A DNA stretch of 64,000 nucleotides from assembly GCA_021781415.1 (NCBI GenBank), contig JAJXWW010000085.1:1-64000 (forward strand). The letters run 5' to 3'. The notes under the pieces are model-generated. The model saw nothing but the letters and a program-made list of their open reading frames with translations. It did not search any database and was not told where the DNA came from. Both the position numbers and the translations under genes were made by a program. The number at the start of each line of letters is the position of its first letter. The stretch's first letter is position 1. This stretch comes from Planctomycetota bacterium. Its GTDB lineage: Bacteria; Planctomycetota; Planctomycetia; Gemmatales; Gemmataceae. Of the stretch, positions 54,814 to 64,000 are shown one piece after another.

Positions 54814-57800
54814 ATGCAGATCACTCGTCGATACACCACGGCCGGAGGCGATCCGTTCGCCTCGTTTTCTTTCATCGAGCGAACCTCGCGCATTGCCAAT
54901 CCAGATGGATCGGTGGTCTTCGAGATGAAGGATCTCCTGGCCCCGGAGTGTTGGTCGCAGGTTGCCGTGGACGTGCTGGCGCAGAAATACTTCCGCAGGG
55001 CCGGTCTGCCCCGTCGAAGTCGAAAGGTGACCGAAGAGGGCGTGCCGGAGTGGTTGCAACGGAGCGTGCCGATAGAAGGCGATCCGCGCGATGCACAAGA
55101 GACCGATGCTCGACAAGTGTTCCGTCGCCTGGCGGGATGCTGGACGTATTGGGGCTGGAAGGGCGGCTACTTCTCGTCGGAAGTGGATGCCCAGACTTTC
55201 CACGATGAAGTCTGCCACATGCTGGCCGCACAGATGGCCGCCCCCAACTCGCCGCAGTGGTTCAACACCGGCCTGCACTGGGCCTACGGCATCGACGGCC
55301 CCGCACAGGGGCATTATCGCGTCGATCCACAATCGCTCCAGGTGGTCCGTTCGACGTCGGCCTACGAGCATCCAGCGCCGCATGCTTGCTTACCCTATGA
55401 CGCTGCGGTGACGACTCCAACTGGTCCCATTCCGATTGGTGAGATCGTCGAGCGGAACCTCATTGGCTTGCCTGTCTTCGATGCCAAGGGACTGACCCGC
55501 GTCGTCGCCGTCAAGCATAATGGAGTCAAGGCCGTCTATCGCTTGCGCCTCGCCAACGGCAACTTCCTCGATGCGACCGCCGATCATCTCGTATTGGCTT
55601 GCCACGACCATAAAGGACGGCAACAATGGTGCGAAGTCGGCCAACTGGAACCCGGTATGCGGCTGATCCAGCGCACCGATACGACTGTCGATAGCGAAGC
55701 CGACGCCCATTCTGAAGCAGAAGCCGCCTTGGCGGGTTGGCTTCAGGGCGATGGTTTTGTGGGACAATACTCGCACGGAACGAATCGCAGTCTGACGATC
55801 GAAGCCATGACGATTGACTCGGACGAGAGGGCTTATGTCGGCGATTTGGTTGAAACGCTCTTCCCGGAGGTACATTCTCACGAACGCATGGCTAGGAGTC
55901 AGACGGCGACTCTCGACATTCGCCGATTGCGACTTTATGGAGAAGCATTGCGAGACTTTATTTCCCGCTACAAACTGCTCGATCGCCGTCTCGAAATGCA
56001 AGTTCCCGATGCTGTAATTAAGGGTGGACGCGTATCTATCACGGCATATCTTCGCTCGCTGTTTCAGGCGGATGGTTGCGTTCGTATCCGCGAGGAACGG
56101 CAGAGCAGCGACATCGTGTTCGGCACGATCTCTCCGCGACTAGCAATTGGTGTTTCTCAATTACTTTTGAATCTCGGGATCTACAATCGAATAAATGCGT
56201 GCCGCGATTCGCGTCAAGACCGACAAGAATACTATCAGGTCATCGTCTCGTGGAAGAGCGAGAAAGCGAAATTCGCGGATCAAATTGGTTTCATTTCGAC
56301 CGATAAGCGCGCCAAACTCGTGGAAGCTCTCGATCTTCCAGGACGAAATGTTGCCAAGCTCCGCGATGAAATAATCGAGTCCATCGAATACATTGGCGAA
56401 GAAGATGTTTATGACATCGAAACGGAAAGTCATACATTTCTCACGAATAATCTCGTCGTACACAACTGTTTTATCCAATCCGTCCACGACGATTTGGTGA
56501 ACGAAGGCGGCATCATGGATCTCTGGGTCCGCGAGGCGCGCATCTTCAAATATGGATCGGGTACTGGCTCCAATTTCTCCTCGTTGCGCGGCGATGGCGA
56601 GCCGCTTTCCGGCGGCGGCAAATCGAGCGGTTTGATGAGTTTTCTGAAGATCGGCGATCGGGCGGCGGGAGCGATCAAATCGGGAGGCACCACGCGCCGA
56701 GCGGCCAAGATGGTGGTACTCGATCTCGATCATCCCGACATTGAGGAGTTCGTGAATTGGAAGGTGATCGAAGAGGCGAAGGTTGCGGATCTCGTTACCG
56801 GATCGCGTTTGCTCAATCGCCATCTCAACGCCATTCTCAAAGCGTGTCTCCATTGGCACAACGCCGGCGAACGATTGGATCGCCAGCGCAATCGAGATTT
56901 GCGCATGGCCATCGTCGAAGCCCGCGCCGCGCTGGTTCCCATCAACTATATCGAGCGCGTGTTGCAATTGGCCGAGCAAGGCGTGACCTCGCTGAAAATC
57001 GAAGAGTACAACACCGATTGGAACTCGAAGGCGTACTTCACCGTCTCCGGACAGAACAGCAACAACTCGGTGCGCATCACCAACGAGTTCATGGAGGCGG
57101 TGCGCAAAGACGGGCCTTGGCATCTGTATTGGCGAACGGAGAAGGAAAAAGCACAAGCGGAGGGCCGCGCTCCCAAGCCGCGCAAGACGATGCCCGCCCG
57201 TGAACTGTGGGAACAAATCGCCTACGCGGCGTGGTCGTGCGCCGATCCGGGCGTGCAGTTCGATACCACGTTCAACGAATGGCACACCTGCCCCGCGGAC
57301 GGTCGGATCAATGCCACGAATCCGTGCAGCGAGTACGCCTTCCTCGACGACACCGCGTGCAATCTCGCAAGTATCAATCTGCTTGAGTTTTACGACGAGT
57401 CCACCTCGCGTTTCGACGTGGATTCGTTCCGTCACGCCACGCGCTTGTGGACGTTGATCCTCGAAATATCGGTATACATGGCGCAGTTCCCCAGCGTCTC
57501 GGTGGCTCAGAAATCTTTTGATTTCCGCACGCTCGGTCTGGGGTATGCCAACATGGGATCGCTGCTCATGGTGCAGGGATTGCCCTACGATTCCCACGAA
57601 GGAAGGGCGTGGTGCGGTGCCATCTCGTCGCTGATGCACGCCGTATCCTATGCGGCTTCCGCCGAGATGGCTTCGGAGGTTGGACCGTTTCCACGCTATA
57701 GCGCCAACCGCGATGCCATGCTGCGCGTCGTCCGCAACCATCGCCGCGCGGCCTACAACGCCCCGAAGGAAGAATACGAAGGGTTGACCATTCCCCCCGT

Positions 57801-59487
57801 CGGCATCGATCCGCGCTTCTGCCCGGAGTATCTGCTTCAAGCGGCTCAGCGCGAATCGGATAACATGGTCGTCATGGGGGAGAAACACGGCTACCGCAAC
57901 GCGCAAGTGACGTGCATCGCGCCGACCGGAACCATCTCGCTCCTCATGGATTGCGATACCACGGGCATCGAGCCGGATTTCGCTCTCGTGAAGTTCAAGA
58001 AACTCGCTGGGGGCGGCTATTTCAAGATCATTAACGAATCGATCCCGCCCGCCTTGCGTCGTCTCGGCTACACGCCGCGACAGATCGAGGACATCGTTCG
58101 CTATTGTCGCGGGGCCGGTACTCTGCAGGGCTGTCCGCACATCAATCCCAGCGTCCTGCGTGCCAAGGGGTTCCCCGACGATTTGTTGCAACGGCTCGAG
58201 GGGATGATGCCCGCCGTCTTCGAGCTGCCGTTCGCCTTCAATCGTTGGACCGTCGGCGACGACGTGCTGACCGGCCAACTCGGCCTGACGATGGAGCAAC
58301 TCGACCATCCGAACTTCGATCTGCTCTCGGCTCTTGGCTTCAGCCGCGAACAAATCGCCGAGGCGAATCTCTATGTGTGCGGAGCCATGACCATTGAGGG
58401 CGCGCCGCATCTGAAACCGGAGCATCTGCCGGTATTCGATTGCGCCAACAAATGCGGCAAGCTCGGGCAGCGCTTCTTGTCGGCGGAGTCGCACATCCGC
58501 ATGATGGCGGCGGCGCAACCGTTCGTCTCGGGGGCCATCTCGAAGACGATCAATATGCCCCACAATGCCACCATTGAGGATGTCAAAAGGTCGTATCAGC
58601 TCAGCTGGCAACTGATGGTCAAAGCCAACGCGCTCTACCGCGATGGGTCGAAGCTGAGCCAGCCTCTCAACACCGTGGCCGACGCTCCCGATCTCGATGC
58701 TGAAACCGTCGAGCCGGTCGTGGAGGAACCCAAGACCGAAGCGGTGCGCATCGCCGAGAGGATCGTCTATCGCTACATCCACAATCGCCGCCGCCTGCCG
58801 GATCGCCGCGCCGGCTACACGCAGAAAGCCCGCATCGGCAATCACAAAATGTACCTGCGCACCGGCGAATACGAGGACGGCACGCTCGGCGAAATCTTCC
58901 TCGACATGCACAAGGAAGGGGCCGCCTTCCGCAGCATGACGAACTGTTTCGCCATCGCCGTCTCGCTCGGTCTGCAACACGGCGTGCCACTCGAAGAATA
59001 CGTCGATGCCTTCTTGTTCACGCGCTTCGAGCCGAACGGCGTGGTGCAAGGCAATCCGCACATCAAGATGACGACTTCGATCATCGACTACATTTTCCGC
59101 GAGTTGGCGATCACTTACCTAAGTCGCCACGATCTCGCCCAAGTCGAGGCGGAAGATCTGCGCGGCGACGCCATTCATCGCGAGCGCGAGGAGTCGGACT
59201 TCGAGTCGGAGGAAATACCGGAGGAGAGGATCGTCGAAGCGAAGCCGGCTGCCAAGGCGTTCGCCACGCCGCGCAGCGGACATCTGACGCCGTTGCAAGA
59301 GAACGGCAGCAACGGCAACGGCCACAAGAGCGGGGTGATCGAGCAGACGATGGAGCAGAAGATTCGACTGGCGCGAATGAAGGGTTACGAAGGAGACCCG
59401 TGCAGCGAATGCGGCCAGTTGACGTTGGTGCGCAGTGGCTCGTGTTGCAAGTGCGACACTTGCGGCGCGACATCGGGTTGCAGTTGA
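54814..59487 (+). CDS. nrdJ: Adenosylcobalamin-dependent (class II) ribonucleotide reductase, intein-containing
   Basis: 1557 residues from ATG 54814; about 1197 after intein removal. NrdJ reduces ribonucleotides to deoxyribonucleotides using B12. N-extein: [14 protein letters not shown] and EHPAPHA. C-extein: [32 protein letters not shown], the active-site [20 protein letters not shown] (radical Cys, Glu, and redox Cys), [20 protein letters not shown], and a C-terminal zinc-ribbon-like tail ([18 protein letters not shown]). The intein (residues 192-551) sits exactly before the conserved N-terminal redox Cys. No start-proximal ribosome binding site is obvious. No nrdAB or nrdD is in the window. 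It depends on cobalamin, matching EutB and CobA here. Confidence 0.95.
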   Translation: MQITRRYTTAGGDPFASFSFIERTSRIANPDGSVVFEMKDLLAPECWSQVAVDVLAQKYFRRAGLPRRSRKVTEEGVPEWLQRSVPIEGDPRDAQETDARQVFRRLAGCWTYWGWKGGYFSSEVDAQTFHDEVCHMLAAQMAAPNSPQWFNTGLHWAYGIDGPAQGHYRVDPQSLQVVRSTSAYEHPAPHACLPYDAAVTTPTGPIPIGEIVERNLIGLPVFDAKGLTRVVAVKHNGVKAVYRLRLANGNFLDATADHLVLACHDHKGRQQWCEVGQLEPGMRLIQRTDTTVDSEADAHSEAEAALAGWLQGDGFVGQYSHGTNRSLTIEAMTIDSDERAYVGDLVETLFPEVHSHERMARSQTATLDIRRLRLYGEALRDFISRYKLLDRRLEMQVPDAVIKGGRVSITAYLRSLFQADGCVRIREERQSSDIVFGTISPRLAIGVSQLLLNLGIYNRINACRDSRQDRQEYYQVIVSWKSEKAKFADQIGFISTDKRAKLVEALDLPGRNVAKLRDEIIESIEYIGEEDVYDIETESHTFLTNNLVVHNCFIQSVHDDLVNEGGIMDLWVREARIFKYGSGTGSNFSSLRGDGEPLSGGGKSSGLMSFLKIGDRAAGAIKSGGTTRRAAKMVVLDLDHPDIEEFVNWKVIEEAKVADLVTGSRLLNRHLNAILKACLHWHNAGERLDRQRNRDLRMAIVEARAALVPINYIERVLQLAEQGVTSLKIEEYNTDWNSKAYFTVSGQNSNNSVRITNEFMEAVRKDGPWHLYWRTEKEKAQAEGRAPKPRKTMPARELWEQIAYAAWSCADPGVQFDTTFNEWHTCPADGRINATNPCSEYAFLDDTACNLASINLLEFYDESTSRFDVDSFRHATRLWTLILEISVYMAQFPSVSVAQKSFDFRTLGLGYANMGSLLMVQGLPYDSHEGRAWCGAISSLMHAVSYAASAEMASEVGPFPRYSANRDAMLRVVRNHRRAAYNAPKEEYEGLTIPPVGIDPRFCPEYLLQAAQRESDNMVVMGEKHGYRNAQVTCIAPTGTISLLMDCDTTGIEPDFALVKFKKLAGGGYFKIINESIPPALRRLGYTPRQIEDIVRYCRGAGTLQGCPHINPSVLRAKGFPDDLLQRLEGMMPAVFELPFAFNRWTVGDDVLTGQLGLTMEQLDHPNFDLLSALGFSREQIAEANLYVCGAMTIEGAPHLKPEHLPVFDCANKCGKLGQRFLSAESHIRMMAAAQPFVSGAISKTINMPHNATIEDVKRSYQLSWQLMVKANALYRDGSKLSQPLNTVADAPDLDAETVEPVVEEPKTEAVRIAERIVYRYIHNRRRLPDRRAGYTQKARIGNHKMYLRTGEYEDGTLGEIFLDMHKEGAAFRSMTNCFAIAVSLGLQHGVPLEEYVDAFLFTRFEPNGVVQGNPHIKMTTSIIDYIFRELAITYLSRHDLAQVEAEDLRGDAIHREREESDFESEEIPEERIVEAKPAAKAFATPRSGHLTPLQENGSNGNGHKSGVIEQTMEQKIRLARMKGYEGDPCSECGQLTLVRSGSCCKCDTCGATSGCS
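55387..56466 (+). other. Intein with LAGLIDADG homing endonuclease, inside nrdJ
   Basis: 360 residues. The splice junctions are clear: after PHA the intein starts [20 protein letters not shown] (block A, Cys1), and it ends [14 protein letters not shown] (blocks F and G, His-Asn) before Cys+1 of the C-extein. Block B is [15 protein letters not shown]. Two dodecapeptide motifs, [12 protein letters not shown] and [14 protein letters not shown] at about intein residues 113 and 220, show an apparently intact DOD homing endonuclease. All splicing residues are present, so self-splicing is expected. Codon use is somewhat more AT-rich toward its end than in the host gene. Confidence 0.95.
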
Positions 59488-59689
59488 GCCGCTTTCGGAA
59501 TCCCGACGCCGAGGAGACGAGGAGTTTTTCCGGCGTCAGCCGTTCGACGGAGCGAAATTATCATTTGTACACTATTGACGGGGGAAAATCTCTGGACAGG
59601 ACTTCCTGGAGGCTTTAGACTAACTACAGGCAGTAAAGAGTAAGCAACACTCGATAATACGGACTTAGTTTTGTCATGGGAGGTTTTGT

Positions 59690-60931
59690 TTGACGACCGC
59701 AATGATGGCGGAGCCGCGCGGCGGCTTCCACGAATTAGCTCTCTCGCCCCCTTTAATGGAAGCGCTCGAACGCGCCGGCTACCGCGAACCCACACCAATT
59801 CAGGCTGCCTTCATCCCCGAAGCACTCACCGGACGCGATGTCATTGGCCAAGCTCAGACCGGAACCGGCAAGACGGCCGCTTTCCTCTTGCCGTTCCTCA
59901 ATCAATGGCGCGACGAGAATCGTCCCGGCCCTCAAGCTCTCATTCTGGCACCGACGCGCGAGTTGGTCGTGCAGGTTGCCGAGGAAGCGGCCAAACTCTC
60001 GCCGCATAGCCGCTGCCGCGCCGTTCCCATCTATGGCGGGCAGCGTTTTCGTCAGCAGTTGACGCAGCTTCAACGCGGCTGCAACATCGCCGTCGGTTCG
60101 CCGGGCCGTGTACTCGATCACCTCTCGCGCGGCACACTCTCTCTGCAAAATGTTCGCTACGTCGTACTCGACGAGGCGGATCGGATGCTGGACATTGGCT
60201 TCCGTCCGGACATCGAAAAAATCCTGCGCCGTTGCCCGCAGCCACGACAAACGCTGTTGCTGTCGGCCACGCTCCCGCCGCCCGTGCTGCGCCTCGCCCA
60301 GCGCTACATGGTCGAGCCGCTCAACATCAATCTGTCGCCGGCCAAGGTGACGGTCGAGAACATTCGACAAACCTATTTCACCGTCGATGAAGACCGCAAG
60401 TTCGACCTGCTCCTAAAGGTATTCGAGCGCGACGAACCGCGCCAGTGCATCATCTTCTGCGAACGGAAACGCTGGGTTGAAGACGTGTATCGGATGCTTC
60501 GCAAGCATCGCCAGCGCGTGGCGGCGATGCACGGCGACCTGCCGCAATCGCTTCGCAACCGCATCATGCAAGGGTTCCGCGACGGCAAAATCGTCTATCT
60601 CGTCGCCACCGATGTCGTCGGTCGCGGCATCGACGTGAAGAATATCTCGCACGTCATCAACTACGATATTCCTATCGATCCCGAAAACTACGTTCATCGG
60701 ATCGGCCGCACGGGCCGCATCGGCGCGGATGGCATCGCCATCGCCTTCATTACCCCCGAACAGGGCGATCAGCTAACGGCAATCGAACATTACATCAATA
60801 AACAGATCGAGTGTGAGGAAATATCCGGTTTTCAGACGTACCGAACGCGCGTTCGCCCCGACGGGGATACGCCGAGAGCGTCGCAACCTGTCTTTGGGCG
60901 TTCCATCAAACGCTATAGCAAGCGCGTGTGA
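59690..60931 (+). CDS. DEAD-box ATP-dependent RNA helicase
   Basis: 413 residues from TTG 59690, chosen because GGGAGG is 6 bases upstream; ATG codons at 59702 and 59705 are too far from it. All helicase motifs are present: Q motif with FHELALSPPLMEALERAGYR and PTPIQ, AQTGTGKTAAF (I), APTRELV (Ia), SPGRVLDH (Ib), VLDEADRMLD (II), LSATL (III), IIFCERK (IV), VATDVVGRGIDV (V) and HRIGRTGR (VI). The C-terminus is short and basic (GRSIKRYSKRV), so it resembles RhlE-type helicases involved in RNA remodelling, ribosome assembly or decay. Confidence 0.94.
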   Translation: MTTAMMAEPRGGFHELALSPPLMEALERAGYREPTPIQAAFIPEALTGRDVIGQAQTGTGKTAAFLLPFLNQWRDENRPGPQALILAPTRELVVQVAEEAAKLSPHSRCRAVPIYGGQRFRQQLTQLQRGCNIAVGSPGRVLDHLSRGTLSLQNVRYVVLDEADRMLDIGFRPDIEKILRRCPQPRQTLLLSATLPPPVLRLAQRYMVEPLNINLSPAKVTVENIRQTYFTVDEDRKFDLLLKVFERDEPRQCIIFCERKRWVEDVYRMLRKHRQRVAAMHGDLPQSLRNRIMQGFRDGKIVYLVATDVVGRGIDVKNISHVINYDIPIDPENYVHRIGRTGRIGADGIAIAFITPEQGDQLTAIEHYINKQIECEEISGFQTYRTRVRPDGDTPRASQPVFGRSIKRYSKRV

Positions 60932-61040
60932 CGCCTATTCTCGACTCCGCCGAGTCGAGGTCCGTCCCAATCTTGCCTTTTGTCCGGTCGTCGCCTAACG
61001 TGAAGGGCGATCGCCCAATGAAAGGCAAGAAGGACCATTT

Positions 61041-62024
61041 ATGCGCATTCTCGTCATCGGCGGCGCAGGCTATATCGGCAGTCACGCGGTTCGGCTGTTC
61101 CTCGCGCGCGGCCACGACGTTTGGATCTACGACAATCTTTCGATGGGTCATCGCGCCGCCGTCCCCGCCGAACGGCTGATCGTCGGCGATCTGTCCGAGA
61201 CGGCGCGATTGGATCATACCCTCGTCACCCATCGCATCGAAGCCATCGTTCATTTTGCCGCTTTCGCTTACGTCGGTGAATCGGTTTTGCAGCCGGCCAA
61301 ATACTATCAGAACAATCTCGTCAATACGCTGAACCTGCTCGATGCCATGCGCCGACTGCGCATCGAACGGATCGTATTCTCTAGCACCTGTGCCACCTAC
61401 GGCGTGCCGGAGCAGGTGCCGATCACGGAAAGCGAGAAGCAGAAGCCGATCAATCCCTACGGCAACACAAAGCTGGCCGTCGAGTACGCTCTCGCCGACT
61501 ATGCCGCCGCCTACAACTGGGGCTTCGCCGCGCTGCGCTATTTCAATGCCGCCGGAGCCAGTCCAACGGGCGACATCGGCGAGGACCACGAGCCGGAAAC
61601 GCATCTGATCCCTCTGATACTTCAAGCGGTACTGGGCCAGCGACCGGCCATCACGGTATACGGCGACGATTATCCGACGCCGGACGGCACTTGCATCCGA
61701 GATTATATCCATGTCGATGACCTGGCCGAGGCGCATCTCTTGGCCTTGGAAAATCTCTCGCCCGGCAAACATCTGCGCTACAACCTCGGCACGGGACGCG
61801 GTTACAGTGTGCGCGAAGTGATTCGTCTCGCCGAAGAAGTGACGGGCCAGCGGGTTCCGGTTCAACAAGGGCCGCGCCGTGCCGGCGATCCTCCAGCCCT
61901 CGTCGCCTCGGCGGAGAAGATACGAGGCGAGTTGGGATGGAAGCCGCGCTATACCGATCTGCGCGCCACCTTGGAAACGGCGTGGAATTGGCATCGCAGC
62001 CATCCGAAAGGATACGATGATTGA
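61041..62024 (+). CDS. galE: UDP-glucose 4-epimerase
   Basis: 327 residues. Extended SDR epimerase of nucleotide sugars. NAD-binding VIGGAGYIGSHAVRLFLARG at the N-terminus; HFAAFAYVGESV; catalytic Ser/Tyr/Lys in FSSTCATYG and NPYGNTKLAVEYAL; YFNAAGASPTGDIGEDHEPE; TCIRDYIHVDDLAEAHLLAL; all typical of GalE. It provides UDP-galactose for envelope polysaccharides. The ATG has AAGGA upstream. Its last 8 bases overlap the start of the next gene, so the two are translationally coupled. Confidence 0.94.
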   Translation: MRILVIGGAGYIGSHAVRLFLARGHDVWIYDNLSMGHRAAVPAERLIVGDLSETARLDHTLVTHRIEAIVHFAAFAYVGESVLQPAKYYQNNLVNTLNLLDAMRRLRIERIVFSSTCATYGVPEQVPITESEKQKPINPYGNTKLAVEYALADYAAAYNWGFAALRYFNAAGASPTGDIGEDHEPETHLIPLILQAVLGQRPAITVYGDDYPTPDGTCIRDYIHVDDLAEAHLLALENLSPGKHLRYNLGTGRGYSVREVIRLAEEVTGQRVPVQQGPRRAGDPPALVASAEKIRGELGWKPRYTDLRATLETAWNWHRSHPKGYDD

Positions 62025-63042
62025 ACTGACCGCCGACAATGCCGCCGATTACCTGCGACAACGCGAGTGGATCGACGAGGGACCAACGCGCATCGAGACG
62101 CTGTCGGGCGGCGTGTCGAACATCGTATTACGCGTGGAAACGCCGGATCGATTGTTCGTCCTCAAGCAATCGCGGCCTCAGTTGCGCACGCGCGATGCGT
62201 GGTTTAGCGATCTGGAGCGCGTCTACCGCGAGCAGGAAGTCATGCAGACGCTCGCGCCCTTATTGCCGAACCATGTCGTTCCCGAAGTGCTATTCGTCGA
62301 TCGCGCCAATTTCGTCTTTGCCATGGCGCACGCGCCGCGCGAAGCCAAGGTATGGAAACGCCAATTGCTCGAAGGCGAGATCGACTTCGAGGTTGGCGAG
62401 CGTGCCGGAAGCATTCTCGGCCGCATTCACGAGGCGACGGCACGCTCGCCGCACCTCGTCGAACCGTTCGCGGATCGTAACGTGTTCGTGCAACTGCGCG
62501 TCGATCCCTTCTATCGCCGGATTCAGGAACGCCTTCCCGACATGGCCGACGCCGTGAAACCGCTCATCGAACGGATGATGACGGCGCGCGAGGCGCTATG
62601 CCACGGCGATTACAGTCCGAAGAACATTCTCACTCACGAACACGGCTTTACGCTCGTCGATTACGAGACGGCCCATTGGGGCGATCCGACGATGGATATT
62701 GGCTTTTTCTTGAGCCATCTCTTGCTCAAAGCGGTAAAGCGTTCGCACGACCTCTTCAGACATCTCGAATTGACGCGCCGTTTCTGGCGGGGCTACGCCG
62801 CGGAGACGACGTTTTTACCTCTTCGATATTTAGAAACGCGCGGCATTGAACATTGCGGAGTTTGCCTGCTGGCACGCATCGACGGGACGAGTCCGGTGGA
62901 TTACTTGCCGGAACAGGAGAAACGCGAGGCAGTGCGCCGCATGGGGCGTCGGATCTTGCTGGAACGCCCTGAGACTTGGGACAAGGTACTTGGGATTCTG
63001 ACGGAAGAAGTTGGCGAGCCAGTGGCGGCGGCCCTTGAATAA
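62017..63042 (+). CDS. APH-fold small-molecule kinase
   Basis: 341 residues from ATG 62017, with AAAGGA upstream, overlapping the end of galE by 8 bases. It has the aminoglycoside-phosphotransferase/choline-kinase fold: VSNIVLRVETPDRLFVLKQS with the ATP-binding Lys, the catalytic loop CHGDYSPKNILTHEHGFTLV, and the metal Asp/Glu segment VDYETAHWGDPTMDIGFFLS. The GDYSPKNIL and DYETAHWGDP wording is closest to methylthioribose-kinase-like members, but coupling to galE suggests a sugar substrate. It is unlikely to be a dedicated antibiotic-resistance enzyme. The substrate cannot be settled from sequence alone. Confidence 0.85.
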   Translation: MIELTADNAADYLRQREWIDEGPTRIETLSGGVSNIVLRVETPDRLFVLKQSRPQLRTRDAWFSDLERVYREQEVMQTLAPLLPNHVVPEVLFVDRANFVFAMAHAPREAKVWKRQLLEGEIDFEVGERAGSILGRIHEATARSPHLVEPFADRNVFVQLRVDPFYRRIQERLPDMADAVKPLIERMMTAREALCHGDYSPKNILTHEHGFTLVDYETAHWGDPTMDIGFFLSHLLLKAVKRSHDLFRHLELTRRFWRGYAAETTFLPLRYLETRGIEHCGVCLLARIDGTSPVDYLPEQEKREAVRRMGRRILLERPETWDKVLGILTEEVGEPVAAALE

Positions 63043-63047
63043 AAAAA

Positions 63048-63479
63048 TCAGGGGGCCGTCAGCTTCCTCTCGCCTGTAGGCGATGCGTAGGCGGCGAAGC
63101 AGTTTTCGGTTTCCCACAATTTGACTTCGACGACGGGGAAGCCTTGCGAGACTGCGTAATCGTAAATTAGGCGGGCGATGTTCTCGGCAGTGGGGTTCGT
63201 CGGAACAACGAAAATCGGTTCGCCCTGCTGTCGCAAAAAGGGCAACAGCGGATCGTCTTGGTGCAAAATCATTTTGTGATCGAGTTGCTCGTCGATCCAG
63301 GTGCCGACGACGCGCTTGAGGCGCGTGAAATCCATCACCATGCCGAGGCGGTCGAGCGTTTCCGCGACCAGCGTGATGACGGCTTTGCCGTTGTGGCCGT
63401 GCAGGTGGCGACACTTGCCGTCGTAATCGAGCAAACGGTGGCCGTAGCAGAAGGAAATCTCGCGCGTCACGCTGAACAT
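63048..63479 (-). CDS. queD: 6-carboxytetrahydropterin synthase QueD
   Basis: 143 residues from ATG 63479. QueD makes 6-carboxy-5,6,7,8-tetrahydropterin from dihydroneopterin triphosphate, an early step to queuosine. It has the PTPS signature: the Zn His ligands in FCYGHRLLDYDGKCRHLHGH (two His in HLHGH), LGMVMDFTRLKRVV, QLDHKMI, and NPTAENIARLIYDYA. Length is normal. It starts inside the last bases of queC on the same strand (13-base overlap), an expected operon pairing. Confidence 0.93.
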   Translation of the reverse strand: MFSVTREISFCYGHRLLDYDGKCRHLHGHNGKAVITLVAETLDRLGMVMDFTRLKRVVGTWIDEQLDHKMILHQDDPLLPFLRQQGEPIFVVPTNPTAENIARLIYDYAVSQGFPVVEVKLWETENCFAAYASPTGERKLTAP

Positions 63480-64000
63480 GATGGCTCTCGATGATAGTCG
63501 GTCGGATCGGGCAGGCCGGCGCGAAGGAAGGCGATCCGGCGCTCGGCACATTTGTTGCAAACTCCACAATGCTGGTTCTCGACGGGCCTCATGCACGAGA
63601 AAGTCCACTGCAACGGCAGATGTCGGCCGCGCCGAAGCACTTCCTCTTTGTGCATTCCACAATACGGGCGTTCGATGCACACCGTCCCGCCGATCGCCCG
63701 ATTGACCACCGCTCGATAGTCCGCGAAGAACTCCGCCGTGGCGTCGGCAAATGGATTGCTCTCCAGAGGAGCCAACGCCAGCGCCGGTACCGAGTGTAGG
63801 TGGCACCACAACATCGCCTTGGACAGAAATAGGACGTTGCGCCCCGGCAGATAGACGGCGGCATCCGGCGTGCCAGCCGCCGGAACGTCGATACCCGTCA
63901 GACTCCAGTGTTCGCCGTAGAGGTCGGTCACGGGCACGTCGAGGACGGTCAGCGACTGAAGCGTGGGAGAAGCAACCGCGTCGAGAAAGCGGCGTAGATA
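63467..64000 (-). CDS. queC: 7-cyano-7-deazaguanine synthase QueC, C-terminal part
   Basis: The minus-strand frame is open to the window edge, so the N-terminal ATP-pyrophosphatase motif (SGGxDS) lies beyond base 64000. About 177 residues are visible. The C-terminus has the QueC zinc site: Cys in FSCMRPVENQHCGVCNKCAE with the four-Cys pattern, followed by RRIAFLRAG. Also VYLPGRNVLFLSKAM and LESNPFADATAEFF, both typical. QueC converts 7-carboxy-7-deazaguanine to preQ0. It is co-transcribed with queD downstream. Confidence 0.92.
   Translation of the reverse strand, partial: YLRRFLDAVASPTLQSLTVLDVPVTDLYGEHWSLTGIDVPAAGTPDAAVYLPGRNVLFLSKAMLWCHLHSVPALALAPLESNPFADATAEFFADYRAVVNRAIGGTVCIERPYCGMHKEEVLRRGRHLPLQWTFSCMRPVENQHCGVCNKCAERRIAFLRAGLPDPTDYHREPSCSA

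Noticed and set aside
56161-59061. Open frame of 966 codons on the minus strand opposite nrdJ
   Set aside because: Antisense of a verified reductase; no protein-family features.

Overview
The window looks like chromosomal DNA from a planctomycete, most likely of the Gemmatales/Gemmataceae type. The lineage call rests on gene families: a DUF1549/DUF1553 protein, a sulfatase and a DUF1501 protein in one operon; a Pkn-type Ser/Thr kinase with an ECF sigma factor; FHA/TPR proteins; GYF-like domains fused to ExbD; an over-long SecA and TatC; and a quinol:cytochrome c oxidoreductase with a giant octaheme cytochrome. WaaA (Kdo transferase) indicates a Gram-negative-type outer membrane. No rRNA is present, so the lineage is inferred from gene content only.

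Layout. 1-2.3 kb: the 3' end of a hybrid histidine kinase and a response regulator with an ATPase output domain. 2.8-5.9 kb: TatC, a fused siroheme/uroporphyrinogen-III enzyme (CobA-HemD) and a small membrane protein. 6.2-8.3 kb: an ExbB/ExbD-type motor operon with two different GYF-ExbD fusions. 8.4-11.5 kb: a LOV (blue-light) hybrid histidine kinase and a beta-carbonic anhydrase. 12-17 kb: SecA and WaaA. 17.2-18.6 kb: a graveyard of gene and transposase fragments beside a tRNA-Glu(CTC). 19-22.6 kb: an ImmA/IrrE-like protein without its catalytic Glu, followed by NurA and HerA. 22.7-28 kb: a disordered protein, a GNAT, EutB, a helical-repeat protein and AsnRS. 28-30 kb: an AAA/DUF4143 ATPase behind two palindromic operator-like sites. 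29.7-35 kb (minus): ECF sigma, lipoprotein, Ser/Thr kinase, FHA protein and a coiled-coil membrane protein. 35.3-36.4 kb: a probable selenoprotein (CxxU thioredoxin-like) with an in-frame UGA and a SECIS-like hairpin. 36.5-42.7 kb (minus): LemA and the DUF1501/sulfatase/DUF1549 operon. 43.1-52.8 kb: Rieske, b6-type cytochrome b, subunit-IV-like protein, octaheme cytochrome c and two cupredoxin-like proteins. 53-54.7 kb: lipase and Dcd. 54.8-59.5 kb: B12-dependent ribonucleotide reductase with a LAGLIDADG intein. 59.7-64 kb: DEAD helicase, GalE plus an APH-fold kinase, and QueD/QueC running off the window.

The strongest unusual signals are the selenoprotein (a conventional gene caller would split it into two hypothetical proteins), the ImmA-like/NurA/HerA cassette, the GYF-ExbD pair, the light-sensing kinase with a pseudo-receiver, and the octaheme respiratory complex. 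Several families of dispersed palindromes (REP-like) occur between genes, and one RAYT transposase remnant of the kind that mobilises such repeats is present.
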